Assembly: GCA_030278955.1 (NCBI GenBank)
Contig: JAOANR010000006.1
Location: 52,232,915 to 52,296,914 of the forward strand
Length of the DNA stretch: 64,000 nucleotides
Source of the DNA: Hygrophila difformis
Taxonomy: Eukaryota > Streptophyta > Magnoliopsida > Lamiales > Acanthaceae
Direction: 5' to 3'
Shown here piece after piece: positions 1 through 11,287 of this stretch (positions are counted from its first letter, which is position 1; every line of letters begins with the position of its first letter). Made by a program: the position numbers and the translations under genes. Under the pieces are notes generated by a model. The model was not told the DNA's origin and ran no database searches. It saw only the letters and a program-made list of their open reading frames with translations.

Positions 1-1
1 A

Positions 2-1192
2 AGTGCCTTCCTAAATGGCTGGCTCAATGAGGAAGTCTATGTGGAACAACCCAAAGGATTTGAGGATCCCCATCATCCTCAACATGTCTACAAGCTCAAC
101 AAGGCACTCTACGGGTTGAAACAAGCTCCTAGGGCTTGGTACGAGAGGCTCTCCAAGTACCTGCTGGAACACGGGTTTGAAAGAGGAAGCCTGGATAAGA
201 CCCTCTTCATCAAAAGAGAAAACAAAGGAATCCTCATTGCTCAAGTCTACGTTGATGACATTGTCTTTGGATCAACTCATCATGTGCTCAAAGACCAATT
301 CATCGAAATCATGGGTAAGGAGTTCGAAATGAGCATGGTAGGAGCACTAACATATTTCCTTGGCTTGCAGGTTACTCAGAAGAAAGACATGATATTTCTA
401 AGTCAAACCAAGTATGCCCGAAACATTGTTAAGAAGTTTGGCATGGAGTCCAGCAAACCCGCCCGAACACCTATAGGGACTAATGACAAACTGAGCAAAG
501 ACCCCAGTGGACAAAGTGTGGACCAAAAACTCTATCGAAGCATCATTGGAAGCCTGCTTTACCTAGCTGCAAGTCGACCAGACATAAGCTATGCAGTAGG
601 AGTGTGTGCTCGGTATCAAGCCGATCCCAAGGAATCACACCTAAAAGCTGCCAAACGAGTGATCAAATACGTTTCAGGGACGAGTGATCTTGGTATATGG
701 TATTCTAAAGAATCTAATCTTTCACTACTTGGTTATAGTGATGCAGATTGGGCAGGTGATGCGGACGATCGTAAAAGCACAACCGGAGGATGCTTCTACA
801 TTGGAACTAACTTAGTTAGTTGGTATAGAAAGAAACAAAGTTCCATCTCTCTCTCAACTGCCGAAGCTGAATACATTGCAGCTGGAAGTTGTTGTGCACA
901 ATTACTATGGATGAAGCAAATGATGCTAGACTATAGTATTGATCAAGAAGTCCTCACTATACTATGTGACAACATGAGTGCGATCAACATCTCAAAGAAT
1001 CCAATTCAACATGGGAGAACTAAGCAAATTGAGCTCAGACACCACTTCATAAGGGATCTTGTTGAAGAATGAATAGTGTCCATACAACATGTCGGAACTA
1101 CTGAGCAACATGCGGATATTTTTACTAAGGCACTAGATCGAGAGAGATTCGAAAAATTAATAAGAGATCTCGGATTATGCACGATCTCCTAA
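2..1192 (+). pseudogene. copia pol: reverse transcriptase C-part and RNase H
   Basis: The frame is open from the window edge. The reverse transcriptase signatures YGLKQAPRAWYERL and the catalytic YVDD box (about 250-265) are present. The copia RNase H follows, with SDADWAGD, the STAEAEY motif and an LCDNMSAI motif. An in-frame TGA at 1070-1072 interrupts it. The same frame then continues for 39 codons with the conserved tail (QHADIFTKAL) to a TAA at 1190-1192, so the TGA is a nonsense mutation near the natural end. The YVDDIVFGS context favours the Sirevirus lineage. The polyprotein would copy and process the element RNA in the virus-like particle. Confidence 0.9.
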
Positions 1193-1645
1193 GATCACGC
1201 AATCTCTGGAATAAGTTTTAATTTGCAATCTCAATATTTAATTAGTTATATATATATTTTATTTCCTTATTGTTTGATTTTCTAGTATACTAACTTGTTT
1301 GGAAGTTAATCCCTCCAGGATCCACTAAGTAACCACGGTTACAATTCAAAAGGAAGGAGTTATTTTTGAACTTGATTTGACAGGACATCATTGCACGTCC
1401 AGAGAAGAAATCGGCGGGAACGGTTATCCGCACACAAAAATTCAAAAAAGTGATCATTACCATTGTGGGAAGTTGTGATTCTCATTCTAAATTTAAATTA
1501 AGGAAAGTTTCTCAAATATCTCTTCACCTTGATCTTATTTCCTTTCTCCTCCCTCACCCGAACTCGCATATCCTCTTCATATCTCTCTCAAAATTCTGTG
1601 ACTCTTCACTTGTTCTTGTCCAAAAGAATTTCTCTTTCAGCAACA
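1193..1645 (+). other. spacer between pol and the extra ORF of the copia element
   Basis: I see no coding sequence here. The stretch ends in a pyrimidine-rich run and TTTCAG just before the ATG at 1646. That would suit a splice acceptor for a subgenomic mRNA of the downstream ORF, as proposed for other Sirevirus env-position ORFs. The splicing is an inference. Confidence 0.5.
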
Positions 1646-3997
1646 ATGGTGAAGACGCGAGGAAGCCAAGGCTCAAAATCACAAGACCCGACTCCCTCCT
1701 CAACTGCTATAAGCAAAAAGGTGATCTCTCCCGAGGAGTCCAGCGCCAAGGGGCGTGCCAAGGCTGTTCAGAAGGCGATCATGGAGCAAACCATCTCGGA
1801 AACTCCATCCTTGGTCGCTGTTCCATTCCCTTCCTCGTCTCCATCCACTGCCGGAGAAAGGGGAGCCACTGGTGGCATTCAATACTCACTCGACATTCGA
1901 GCCGAAGTAGCCGGAGCCAAAGCCTTGAAACAAAAAGATGCAGAGGCCCCGAAGACAAAGGGAAAAACTGTCTCAACTTCAAAGACCCGAGAAAAGGCAG
2001 TTGCAAGGAAGAACGCCTCAATCAGTGAACGAGTTGAGGCAGACCTAGCCAAAGCACTTAAACCCATTGACCTCCCCAATATGGGCGCTGACAATGCAAC
2101 TGAGACAGGAGTGTCCACCAAATCTGCTGATCCTGCAACGAAAGTTGCACCAAAGGTGTCCACTGAAAGGTCAAAGAAGAAAACTCCTGCGAAGAAAGCT
2201 GTACCAGTGCCAAGTGTTGCGACCGACCCTGCACCAGTCACCACCATTGAAGCAACCCCTGAAGAACCCCTGCAGATCACTACCACAGTGACCCAAACTG
2301 GATCACTGAAGGCGTCCGAACCTGTCACAGAACCCCTTGATGAGGAAGAGCTCGACTCAGACTATGTAGAAGAGGCTGATGATGAAAGCTCAGAAGACGA
2401 ATCCATGAGTGAAATCAGCGATGATGAAATAAATATCACTGTCAACGCGATCACTGAAGAGATTGCTCGAACCACCAGTCAGAAAAGGAAACATGTCCTG
2501 AGAAAAGAATCTGAATCAGTTGCTCCTGCCCAAGATCCTGTTCACACTGAGCAGAGAGAGGAAGAAGAAGACGAGAGTTCCTCTGACTCTGAGGACGACC
2601 AGAAAAATGAGTCCGAAGGAGACTCTGAACACCCTCAAATCGATACCCATGAACCACCTGAGGGGGAGAATCCCACTGACAATCAATCCGAAGAATTGGG
2701 ATCTCAAGACACTCAAAGCGAGGAGGAAGAGTCCGATGAAGAAGGTTCCGAAGAAGAAGAATCTGAAGAAAGAGTCGAGGTCAATGTTGAACCAGTCACT
2801 GTGCAAGTAGTGGAAACCCAAACAGCAACTCGAGAACCTACTCCACCAACAAGGCGTTCACCTAAGGAGTCCGAACCCAAAAAGCGGACTCGTTCTGAAC
2901 CTGAAGGGTCTTCCAAGGCCACTGGATCCAAGAAGAGAAAAATAGTCTTATCCTCATCTGAAGACCATGAACCTGAGATCATTGATGCTGGAAACGCCAT
3001 ATCCACGGCCTTCTACTATGTAGTGTCCGAGCAATACTTCTCAACTGTTCTGGAGAAAATGAAGGTGCACCCTGAGATCAGATTTGCTGCTGCAAGATAC
3101 GAGGAAATGGGATGGCATAAGTACTTGGAGGACAGATCCCTTCTATTCTGGGGAACGGAGATCAAGCAGTATAAGGGACAGCTAGTTAGGCATTTCTATG
3201 CAAACTTGAGCTCTGAAGTCCTCAACTCCAAAAGCCCCTGGTTCGAACTGAGTTACGCACATGGTCAACTGTTCGAACTCAAAGCCAGAGCACTAAACCG
3301 ATTTCTCCAGGTACCCCGAACTTCTCTGAAATCTGTTTATTCTCGAAGTGCCAAGTTTCCTATGAACACTATTGCTGAAACACTCACGGGAGTTGAAGGG
3401 AAAAGGTTTCAAGGAAAGGGGTTAAGTGCAGGTGTTCTAACTCAAAAATTTTCACTGCTTTACAAATTATGTGCACACAACATCATGCCCACTGCTACCA
3501 CTCTGTTGTGTTAAAAAGCATGTGTAAATTATTGTTTGCCATAGACCAGAGGTATGAGATATGGAGCCCTTGTGCTCGAACAAATGTTGGCATTCGCGGG
3601 CTCAATCAAAAGGAAGTACAACACCACTCTTCCCTTCCCTGGCCTCATATCTGAGTACCTGAAGCATCTCCACATTCTTGGAAGCAAGCACGATCGCCCA
3701 GAGGACATTGCCGACTTCAAACTTTCTTCAAATCTTGCAAAGAAGAAGCCAGACTTGGCTGGACCAGGAGGGAAGATCCCTGCAAAAGATGCATTCTCCA
3801 TGCTCCGTGATGAACTCACTGACCACATCAACCACCTCAAAGTGCTTGAAGCCCAAGTGCACAGTCGTGTACAAGCTGCTGAAAAGCTGTTCAGACAGCT
3901 TCCTGATGTATGGTCTGATGATGAACAGGATTTGGATACCAATCCAGAGGAGGAGTCCAGCGACTCGGCTAAGGATTCCTCTGATGAATCCGAGTGA
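1646..3997 (+). pseudogene. env-position third ORF of the Sirevirus-like element, frameshifted
   Basis: The start at 1646 (MVKTRGSQGS) follows a TTTCAG acceptor-like site. The N-terminal half (to about 2950) is low-complexity: Lys/Thr/Pro-rich, then strongly acidic with runs of Glu, Asp and Ser. A basic patch, KKRTRSEPEG, follows. From about 2980 a globular domain begins (AFYYVVSEQYF, ARYEEMGWHKYL, LVRHFYANL), which resembles the plant retrotransposon 'putative plant transposon protein' domain (Transposase_32 type). The frame breaks near 3495 and again near 3560. The last segment (MRYGALVLEQMLAF onward) ends in another acidic tail and TGA at 3995-3997. The protein's function is unknown. I see no convincing transmembrane segment, so a true envelope role is not supported. 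Confidence 0.75.
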
Positions 3998-4445
3998 CAT
4001 GCCCTTTTTGGGCAAAATGTGCGCCAGAGGGGGAGTTAAGTTGATGTAACCGTTGATCGGTTCCTCTGGCATGCACTACAATCGACATGGGGCAGCCTGG
4101 TGGAAGTAAGTCTCTGCTGATGAAGGGTAATTTTTTGTTTGAACTATTTTCGTGAACTAGTTATAACTGTTTTTGCTGAACAATTGCACAATGGCCTGTA
4201 ATAATTAAATTGTGATCTTACATGCTTTATTTTATGATTATTGCCATGTGCTTGCTTTTGATGTGAATGCTCCTAGAATATTTGATAGGCAATCTTGTAC
4301 AGAGCATTAGTATAGTTTGTCTTATGGTTGGGAATCATTGTAATTGGTGGTTGGGTCTCAATGGAAAGTATTTCTACATCCTTGTTCTTGTGTCAATTGT
4401 TTAGACATCGGTTGAATCAACTCTTATACTGGCCCACATTCTGCC
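3998..4445 (+). other. 3' untranslated part of the Sirevirus-like element
   Basis: This is AT-rich sequence between the third ORF and the polypurine tract. I see no coding content. A purine-rich GAGGGGGAG block near 4026-4034 could be a secondary polypurine tract. Confidence 0.5.
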
Positions 4446-4459
4446 AAAAAGGGGGAGAT
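4446..4459 (+). promoter_or_regulatory. polypurine tract of the Sirevirus-like element
   Basis: AAAAAGGGGGAGAT sits directly before TGTTGGGAAC. This is the usual position and form of the plus-strand primer for reverse transcription in copia elements. Confidence 0.8.
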
Positions 4460-5376
4460 TGTTGGGAACCAGTTTTGAGCAAATGTGTTCACAACCGATG
4501 TCTGAACTACTTTGTTGGACCAATTACGACAGTAGCAGACAAACTACGTAAAGGAAGAAGGGCTGGCAAATATACTCATGAAGATTCTCCAACGGCTAGC
4601 TGATCTCCTGCCCGGATCTCGCACACGAAGTAAGGAAATAGGGATCTCCTAATCCGGGCAACTCCATCCCAAGGATCCGTGCTATTATCGTAAGATTATC
4701 TTACCTTGGAATGGAGGTGCGGGGTTCTCTTCAAAAAGGACGGCCAAGGGATGAACGGACCACGACTCACATTACTCATCTTCTCCCTTGTGCGATTAAA
4801 AGTATTGTGCTAAAGAGAATCTCATTCCTTCCGAGTTCTTGATTTCATCATCTTGAAGGAAAACATATGATCAACACTTCCTCGAGTGGATTGATCGAAA
4901 GTGCCACTGTGAACTTGATTGAGGTCGACGGATTCAATCAAGGCTTTCGAGGAGTCGTCAAACTCAAGAGCTTAATTGAAAGATTCAAGAAGGAGAGTCG
5001 CCAACAGGTTTCGACCAAGGGAAAACTTGAAGGAGGAGCCTTCAAGGGATTGAAGCAAGGTCGGGGAGATCTTCACCAAGGCAGGGGGAGTGTTTTGGTT
5101 TGACAATTCACTCCGCTTGGTGATTGGAGTTGGGCGAAACAAATCACTATTGTTTAGATCGAGGATCAAGTAAAAACAATTAGTGAATCTCCTGGATTGG
5201 TATCCCCCAGACGTAGGCTTGTGCCGAACTGGGTCAAGAAACCTTGAGTTCTCTATTCTTACAGTTTATTTACTTTCCGCTGCTTAATATCTTAAACTGT
5301 TTAACGTGTCCACGAAAGGTGTTTGAACGAGTTTTCAGGACTACTTGATTGGTTATCCACGCGAACGGACCTAACA
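4460..5376 (+). repeat. 3' LTR of the Sirevirus-like element
   Basis: It begins TGTTGGGAACC right after the polypurine tract and ends GGACCTAACA. The first downstream bases align with the DUF2921 coding sequence (ATGGTCGGTTAG in this copy, AGGGTCGGTTAG at about 60713 in the intact paralogue), which fixes the right edge. The partner 5' LTR is outside the window, so the ends rest on the terminal inverted repeat and this host alignment. Confidence 0.82.
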
Positions 5377-7649
5377 CATACCAATGGTCGGTTAGCTTCT
5401 TGTTCACCGGTTTCTGGTCGGAGACTTCCTTGAAGGCTTGTATGGTGGGAAAGGCCTACAAGAATTTTGTTGGTGAAGGTAGAAGAACCCTAAATATTAG
5501 GGGTGTGATGAAGTTGAAATACGTGAGTGAGAAATCGAATTTGGATATTCATGATAGTGTAATTAGCGGCACTTTGGAGAGCATGAGCTCCAACAATGAT
5601 TCTGGATACTTTGATCCCATCTCCATGTTAAGTTCCCTCAATCTTCCTCATTACAACTATTCCCTGCTTTCCGAGGAAATTTCCAATTTTACTTCCTCGG
5701 GAGTTGCCAAAAGCAGATCTTTGAGCCTTGATACAGCTCTATTTTGCAGTGAGCCGTTGTGGTCGAGATCGGCGTTTCTAGATATGAAGTATACTGGGAA
5801 ATGTTCAGAGCCCAAGCAGTGTTCTCCGCTGGGGGACACTGTCTTGCCAAGGTTTCTCTACCTGATGCCTTTTCAGTGTTCGACTAGTGATAAGATAAGA
5901 TATGTGGCAAAATTTATGTTAGAAAAGAATCTCTTTACCGAAGACTTCAGCATTGAAACATCTGTAATTGCAGAGGGTATTTGGGACAGTGAAACGAATC
6001 AGTTGTTCATTAGAGCATGTCGAATGTGAAACCTAGTGAAGCATTGATGATCCGGTAGCAGATGTGGATACGAATAAGCTTGAGGTACCCTTCGGTTCTG
6101 ACCATTAGGAATGATTGGATGGTTGTCGGGGAAGTTTGGAGCAAAGAGGAGGGATACTTCCCAAAGATTGAGCTGACAACGAGTAATGATAGGTATAGAG
6201 CAGATGGAATTTGGGGTAAGAAACATGAATACACAGATATGAGCCGTGTAATAAAGTCGTGCCGTGTGGAGAATACTGCCTGGGAGGGGAAGATTTATCA
6301 CATCTGGCGACATGAAATTCGACGTGTTTGTGCAAAATTCGGAAGGAAAGTCTTTAGCATCGGGTTATGCAATGCCTGTCTTTGTTGGTGAGGAGTTGTA
6401 CCAAAGCTCTGTAACTGCGTTGAAGAATATGCCTAAGGTCGCAGTGCCAAAGATTTCAAATATCAGCTACAGAATAAGCATTCAGCCATTTGGGTCGTGG
6501 GATTTGATTTACAGTACGAAGATTTCCAAGCTCAACATGTGGTTGAGTCTCCGGAATCTAGTAGGTATTAGCGCTGAAGGCGTGTACAATGTTGAGACGG
6601 GGGAACTATGTATGGCAGGGTGTATGAAGTTGTGGAATTTGGCAGGAATTCCGATGGACTGTGAGATTCTCGTGAAGTTTGAATTTCCTCCGTTCAATGC
6701 AAGTAAAGGCTGCCTCATCAATGGAACCATTGTGAGCACAAGGCGAGAAGAAGATCCTCTTCACTTTGAGGATTTAACTTTGTCAGCGGCAGCATTCTAC
6801 AGAGAGATGGCTAAGAAATCTTTGTGGCGAATGGACTTGGAAATCGTATTCCTCTTGGTATCCAACACACTCTTTTGCATCTTCGTCGCCTTCCAGATCA
6901 TCCACATGAAAAGGAATCCCCAGGTTGTTTCATCAGTCTCACTCACGATGGTTCTGATCCTAGCTCTAGGGCACATGATCCCACTCGTTTTGAACATCGG
7001 GGCAGTGTTCTCCAAGACCCAAAACAGGCAAACAACGTTTACTGGCGGTGGAGGATGGCTCGAGGCAAATGAAGTGGTTGTTCGCGTGATCACTATGGCA
7101 GCATTATTGCTCCAAATACGCCTTCTGCAATTGGTTTGGACTGCAAAACAGAACAAGGACCTCGACAAGGGCATATGGAGTTCGTGTTCGTGGAGCAGCG
7201 AGAAAAAGGCCTCACTTGTGACACTGTTGCTCCACATTTTTGGTCCATTTTTCACTTTCCTACTACTTTACTGGACTACAGAGTCGAAAGATGACCATGT
7301 AAGAGGCCGTTATGAATACCTATTTAACTCGGTGTGGGGCTATCTGAGGACTTATGCAGGCCTAATTCTTGGCGGTTTCCTCCTCCCGCAGATCATACTG
7401 AATGCAGTCGGGGGCTCAACTGAGAAAGCTTTGTCGAATCCATTCTACATGGGCACCACAGCGATTCGACTAGTGCCTCACATGTATAATCTGTACAGGT
7501 TGCAGAATTATGGAGGATCCAATGGAAATGGGATATACTACTACGCAGATCCTGCAGATGAGTTCTATTCTGTCGGGTGGGATGTGTTGATTCCCTTGGG
7601 CGTGGTTCCAATGGCTGTGGTCATGTTTCTGCAACAGTCCTACTTGTGA
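5377..7649 (+). pseudogene. DUF2921 membrane protein pseudogene, 5' part cut off by retrotransposon
   Basis: This is a paralogue of the intact gene at 60312-62963, with near-continuous similarity from about codon 135 of that protein to the stop. The first ~135 codons, including the signal peptide, are missing because the LTR ending at 5376 lies at the junction. A one-base deletion at about 6027 turns CGAATGCTG into CGAATGTGA and creates a stop. Further indels lie between 6030 and 6075 and near 6285, where GAGGAGGGGAATTTTCCCGA of the paralogue is shortened. The C-terminal block from about 6300 to 7649 is open. It still encodes about six hydrophobic helices and the terminal VFLQQSYL-like end (MFLQQSYL here). 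DUF2921 occurs in plant membrane proteins, some of which (FLYING SAUCER type) carry a RING E3 domain; no RING is present here. Confidence 0.9.
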
Positions 7650-8408
7650 TTTATGGTGGCTGTGGTTTTCTGTGTGATGGATGCATCCTGTATGTCTGAG
7701 ATTAAGATTACTTAAATAGTTAAAATAGTGTAACAACCAGAGCTCGATAATAACTGAAGCATATATCAGTTCCATCTATCTTCCATAGTGTAACAAGCAA
7801 GGCATTTGCTATGCTGCCATTTCAAATCGAGTGTTTTCAACAAAAAGTTCTAAAGGTTAAAAAATTGCCTAAAGAACTCTCGTCTCCACCAAACATTCTC
7901 AATAGCTTCAGGATCTGCTGCTGTATATTTGCCGATCAAAAGCAAAAGCAGTGTGCCTCGCTTCCTTTGCTACCAACAGAGATGCCCAAAGCAATAATAT
8001 TATCAGTTGCAGCACCAGCAAGCTGGATCAAAGGCCAGCAAAATAATGCAGCAGGTACACGAGCAACTAATTGCATAGAAACAATATCTTGTCCATATAA
8101 AGAAACCATGCTGCCATAGATGCCGTATCACAAAGTGGAACGCGAACAATTTCTCCAAGGTTTTCAGGATCTCCAGTGACATCACCCTGTCTTATGTATT
8201 ATTCTCTTTAAGGGAGAAAGAATTGGCTCCAACACTCTTCAACATCCGACTTTCTGAATTACAAGAATCTTTATCCCCTTGTACCTGCAATATTTGCATC
8301 CACAACTGTGAAAGTGAAACACAGTTGGGACTTGGGAGAACAGAATATCACACATCTGTTCATGCAAATTTGAAGACAATAACAGTGTACGAAATTTTAT
8401 AAGGATGA

Positions 8409-8409
<1 letters not shown>

Positions 8410-8439
<30 letters not shown>
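8410..8439. repeat. (TAA)n microsatellite
   Basis: About ten uninterrupted TAA/AAT units lie between blocks of the minus-strand RST1-like relic. Confidence 0.95.
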
Positions 8440-9230
8440 TACCTAGAGGTACATGTTCAAAGAAAACAAATGTGTAAGAAATTTCAAGGACGGTGTAACA
8501 ATATCTGTATGAATAAAAATGCACTTAACAGGTATCATGGTCTGAAGCAACCGAGACATAGCTGTGGTAGCTAATCATTGTTCTTTAATCAAATACAAGT
8601 ATATGCAAAGAAGGCTTCTGTTTCTATTACTAATCAAACTCAAGCTAGTCATAAAGAGGCATACCGCATACCCGCTCAAAAATTTGCTTTTGAAGATACT
8701 GCATGGTAAATAAAGTACATATAAGTTCTAATCTCTTTTCAACAAGCAGGATAAATAAGCTCATCCAATCATCCATGCTTGTCGCATCAACAAAATACTT
8801 TTAAATTTCCAACATTATTACAACACAAAATAGTGGCCTCTAGTTGACAAGGGATGACGAGGATATATTTCCGAGAACCTATGGACAAACAAGCAACAAA
8901 GATAAAAATAACATCATCTCTGTGAGTTCCAAGGAGAGCATCCCAAAGGAATATGAAAATGTTTAGTTACCATGATACCAGACAAATAAGTGTAATAAGA
9001 GTTGAAGCAACAAGAATACTACACAATTGCTTAAATAACAATACGAAAGATTACCTTATATTCATTTTGATTCAGTTTCATTAATTAGAGCCAGTAAGGA
9101 TAAGGCTCAGCTCTTGATATCTATCACTGCATTTGCTTTAACTAGACGAGACTTGTGTCTAGCATTTGTGATGAAGATCGGTTAGCCATAACATGTTGGA
9201 CTTCTTTCTCATCTAGCAAACATTTGCACC
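8440..9230. other. non-coding stretch within the RST1-like relic
   Basis: This is AT-rich sequence with stops in all frames. I see no recognisable gene or repeat. It probably represents old intron or spacer of the minus-strand relic. Confidence 0.4.
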
Positions 9231-10470
9231 CCTTTAGCAGTGTCACCAGAACAAGCAGAAAGCCCCATCTGATTGCTATTTTTCTTTACTTGAGAAGCCA
9301 ACACATGCATCAGCCAAACAGGTAAGGGAACATCAAAAGAACCAGAATTGTCACTAAAAGCAGCAAGTTAAATTTCTGTTCCAGGTTTTTAATGCTTTGG
9401 AGACTCGGATCTCCTTCCCCACTGATTCCCGCAATGAGCAAGCCCCCCCATTCAGAATGAAGAAGAGAATGTAAAGTGGTTCAAGTAAGCTGTTCATCCA
9501 TAGCAGCAACACTGCTAAAGCTTTCTATACATTTGAATATAATGTGATCTGAATCATATGGGTGAAGTCTTTGTCCACATGCGTAAATGATCCTATAAGC
9601 ACATCAAAATTCTCTAATATACTCTCCAATAGGTGTAGGATGATCATAATCAGAACCACAGTTTGTCAGATTATTTGAAGTTTTTTTTTTTCATTTATTT
9701 ATTTATTTTCTTTTCTTTTCTTTTTTTTAAAAAAAAAATTTAAAAAGCATGACATTTGCTTCAAAGGGACAATGGACATGTTGATTCATTCCAAAGTTAG
9801 ACCACATTAAATATAAATTTACATGAAAAATACTATTTTGTACTACTAAGGAAACTAAATTTACTGCTTTAAATCCTGCTGAACAGATGAGTTAATCAAA
9901 TAAATGCAGCACAATGAGTTTTCCAAATATTATGATTGAGAATTTGATCAATCACAAAGCTTGAGTTGTCTATGTTTACTTTCTTAATAAAATAGATACA
10001 AGCAGGCAGTTTCATCCGACAACCTTCCCTTGCTTCTGAACAAATGAAGTTAAATACATATGTGATTTCTGACATATCCTAGAGCTTCATCGCAGCAATA
10101 TTAGAATATGAAATCACAGACAGAGAAAAGGATATATAGAAATTTACCATCAAAAGCCTATGATTAGGATATGTGGATTTCTGTAGAAATTGATCTCCTC
10201 GAGAGCTCCATAATACCTTAACACCCAATTCGACAGAAATATGTAGTGCTACAGGTGCTTCAGCAAGCACATGCAAGGTATCAATAGGTCGAACTTCATC
10301 ATCACTGCACTCTGAAACTCCAGCAAATATACATGTTTAATTTATCTTCTGCAACACATAGTCAAGAGGCACCAGATATAGATTACTCCTATTTTCCCTT
10401 GAGTTCGAAGTGCCAGCTGCATTTGCACAACCACTACACAAATTTTCAAAAATATTTAAGATTTAAGATT

Positions 10471-11287
10471 ACAAGACTAAGAGAGCATCAAAAACTATTT
10501 TGGGGAATTACCGGATATCGCCAGAGGATCTGCATGGGCAATAAAGGGCGCCTCTCCCAAATGCAATTTTTGGCATACACAAGACTCAAACCTGAGAGGT
10601 TGAGACTTTACTTAAGCGACTAGAGCCCTAGTCCACTCAAGTCATGCCAAATACCACCACAAGAGCATTAAACATGACAAGATGAATTTTTTATGAACAC
10701 ATAAGTACTAGATACTATAATTATTAGGCTTATGAAGAACAATTTATGAGTTCCAAGTTATGTGTCACATTGCTTTATGCCTTTTTCAATAAGACATAAC
10801 GTCTCGCACATATTGCTATTCAGCCTACTTGCAAGGTGGACAATAGGGTATCATGATATCCAACAAATCTCACACTTACACAGCATTACAAAATTAAGTT
10901 AGAACTTATTGCCAGAATGTTGCACAGTACATCCCAGGGTTATTGTCAACTCATAATTGTCAACTCATAATTATAATTATAATGACTATATAAAATAACA
11001 GGTAATAATACAAACACTCCTACACTTACACAGCAAAGATGCTGCCAAATCCTGGCACCCAAAATAGGACCAAACCCTAATTATCCAGCAGCAACAGCAC
11101 CTCATTGTTTACAAGGAAAGCTTACAATTTTACAAATATTATATATATAGAACCATCTGATCTTCAACCTGGTCTGGACAACCAAGGCAATGGGCACCAC
11201 AGCACTTATAAGAGCCCAAATCCTGCAGGTGTTACACTCTTATGTGTCTCCAAACACATTTGTTGTTATGTTGTTGCTGCATCTCTC
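10471..11287. other. spacer and 3' flank of ABI3
   Basis: I see no convincing gene. The part nearest 11288 should be the 3' untranslated region of the minus-strand ABI3 gene. A short direct repeat, GTCAACTCATAATT, lies near 10948-10972, followed by AT repeats. Confidence 0.4.

Larger units (their letters stand above)
1..5376 (+). mobile_element. Sirevirus-like Ty1/copia LTR retrotransposon, 3' part
   Basis: The window opens inside the reverse transcriptase of a copia element. RNase H, a long spacer, a large additional ORF in the env position, a polypurine tract and a 3' LTR follow. The order pol, extra ORF, PPT, LTR is that of the Sirevirus/SIRE lineage. The LTR ends TGTTGGG/CCTAACA are an imperfect inverted repeat. 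The right edge abuts sequence homologous to the middle of a DUF2921 gene, so the element inserted into that gene. The 5' LTR, gag, protease and integrase lie outside the window. Several stops and frameshifts show that the copy is dead. Confidence 0.88.
7825..10470 (-). pseudogene. degraded gene resembling the C-terminal part of RST1
   Basis: Several blocks on the minus strand read like exons but are broken. The block near 10380-10460 reads SGCANAAGTSNSRENRSN and LYLVPLDYVLQK. The block at about 10200-10310 reads SECSDDEVRPIDTLHVLAEA and then LHISVELGVK. The block at 9240-9380 reads DVPLPVWLMHVLASQ and ends in a stop. The blocks between 8190 and 7830 read GEIVRVPL, VPAALFCWPLIQLAGAA, and in another frame TLLLLLIGKYTAADPEA. 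At least two frameshifts separate these last three (near 8095 and 7960). From memory the wording matches the C-terminus of the large plant protein RST1 (FOCADHESIN-like, exosome-Ski linked). I could not check this, so the name is tentative. Direction and decay are clear. Confidence 0.55.

Noticed and set aside
4867..5103. 78-codon frame in the Sirevirus-like 3' LTR
   Set aside because: It lies entirely within the LTR and has no recognisable domain.
7811..8119. 102-codon plus-strand frame
   Set aside because: It is antisense to the last exon blocks of the minus-strand relic, whose conserved wording is on the other strand.
10333..10623. 96-codon plus-strand frame beside the RST1-like relic
   Set aside because: It has no domain, and part of it is antisense to a minus-strand exon-like block.
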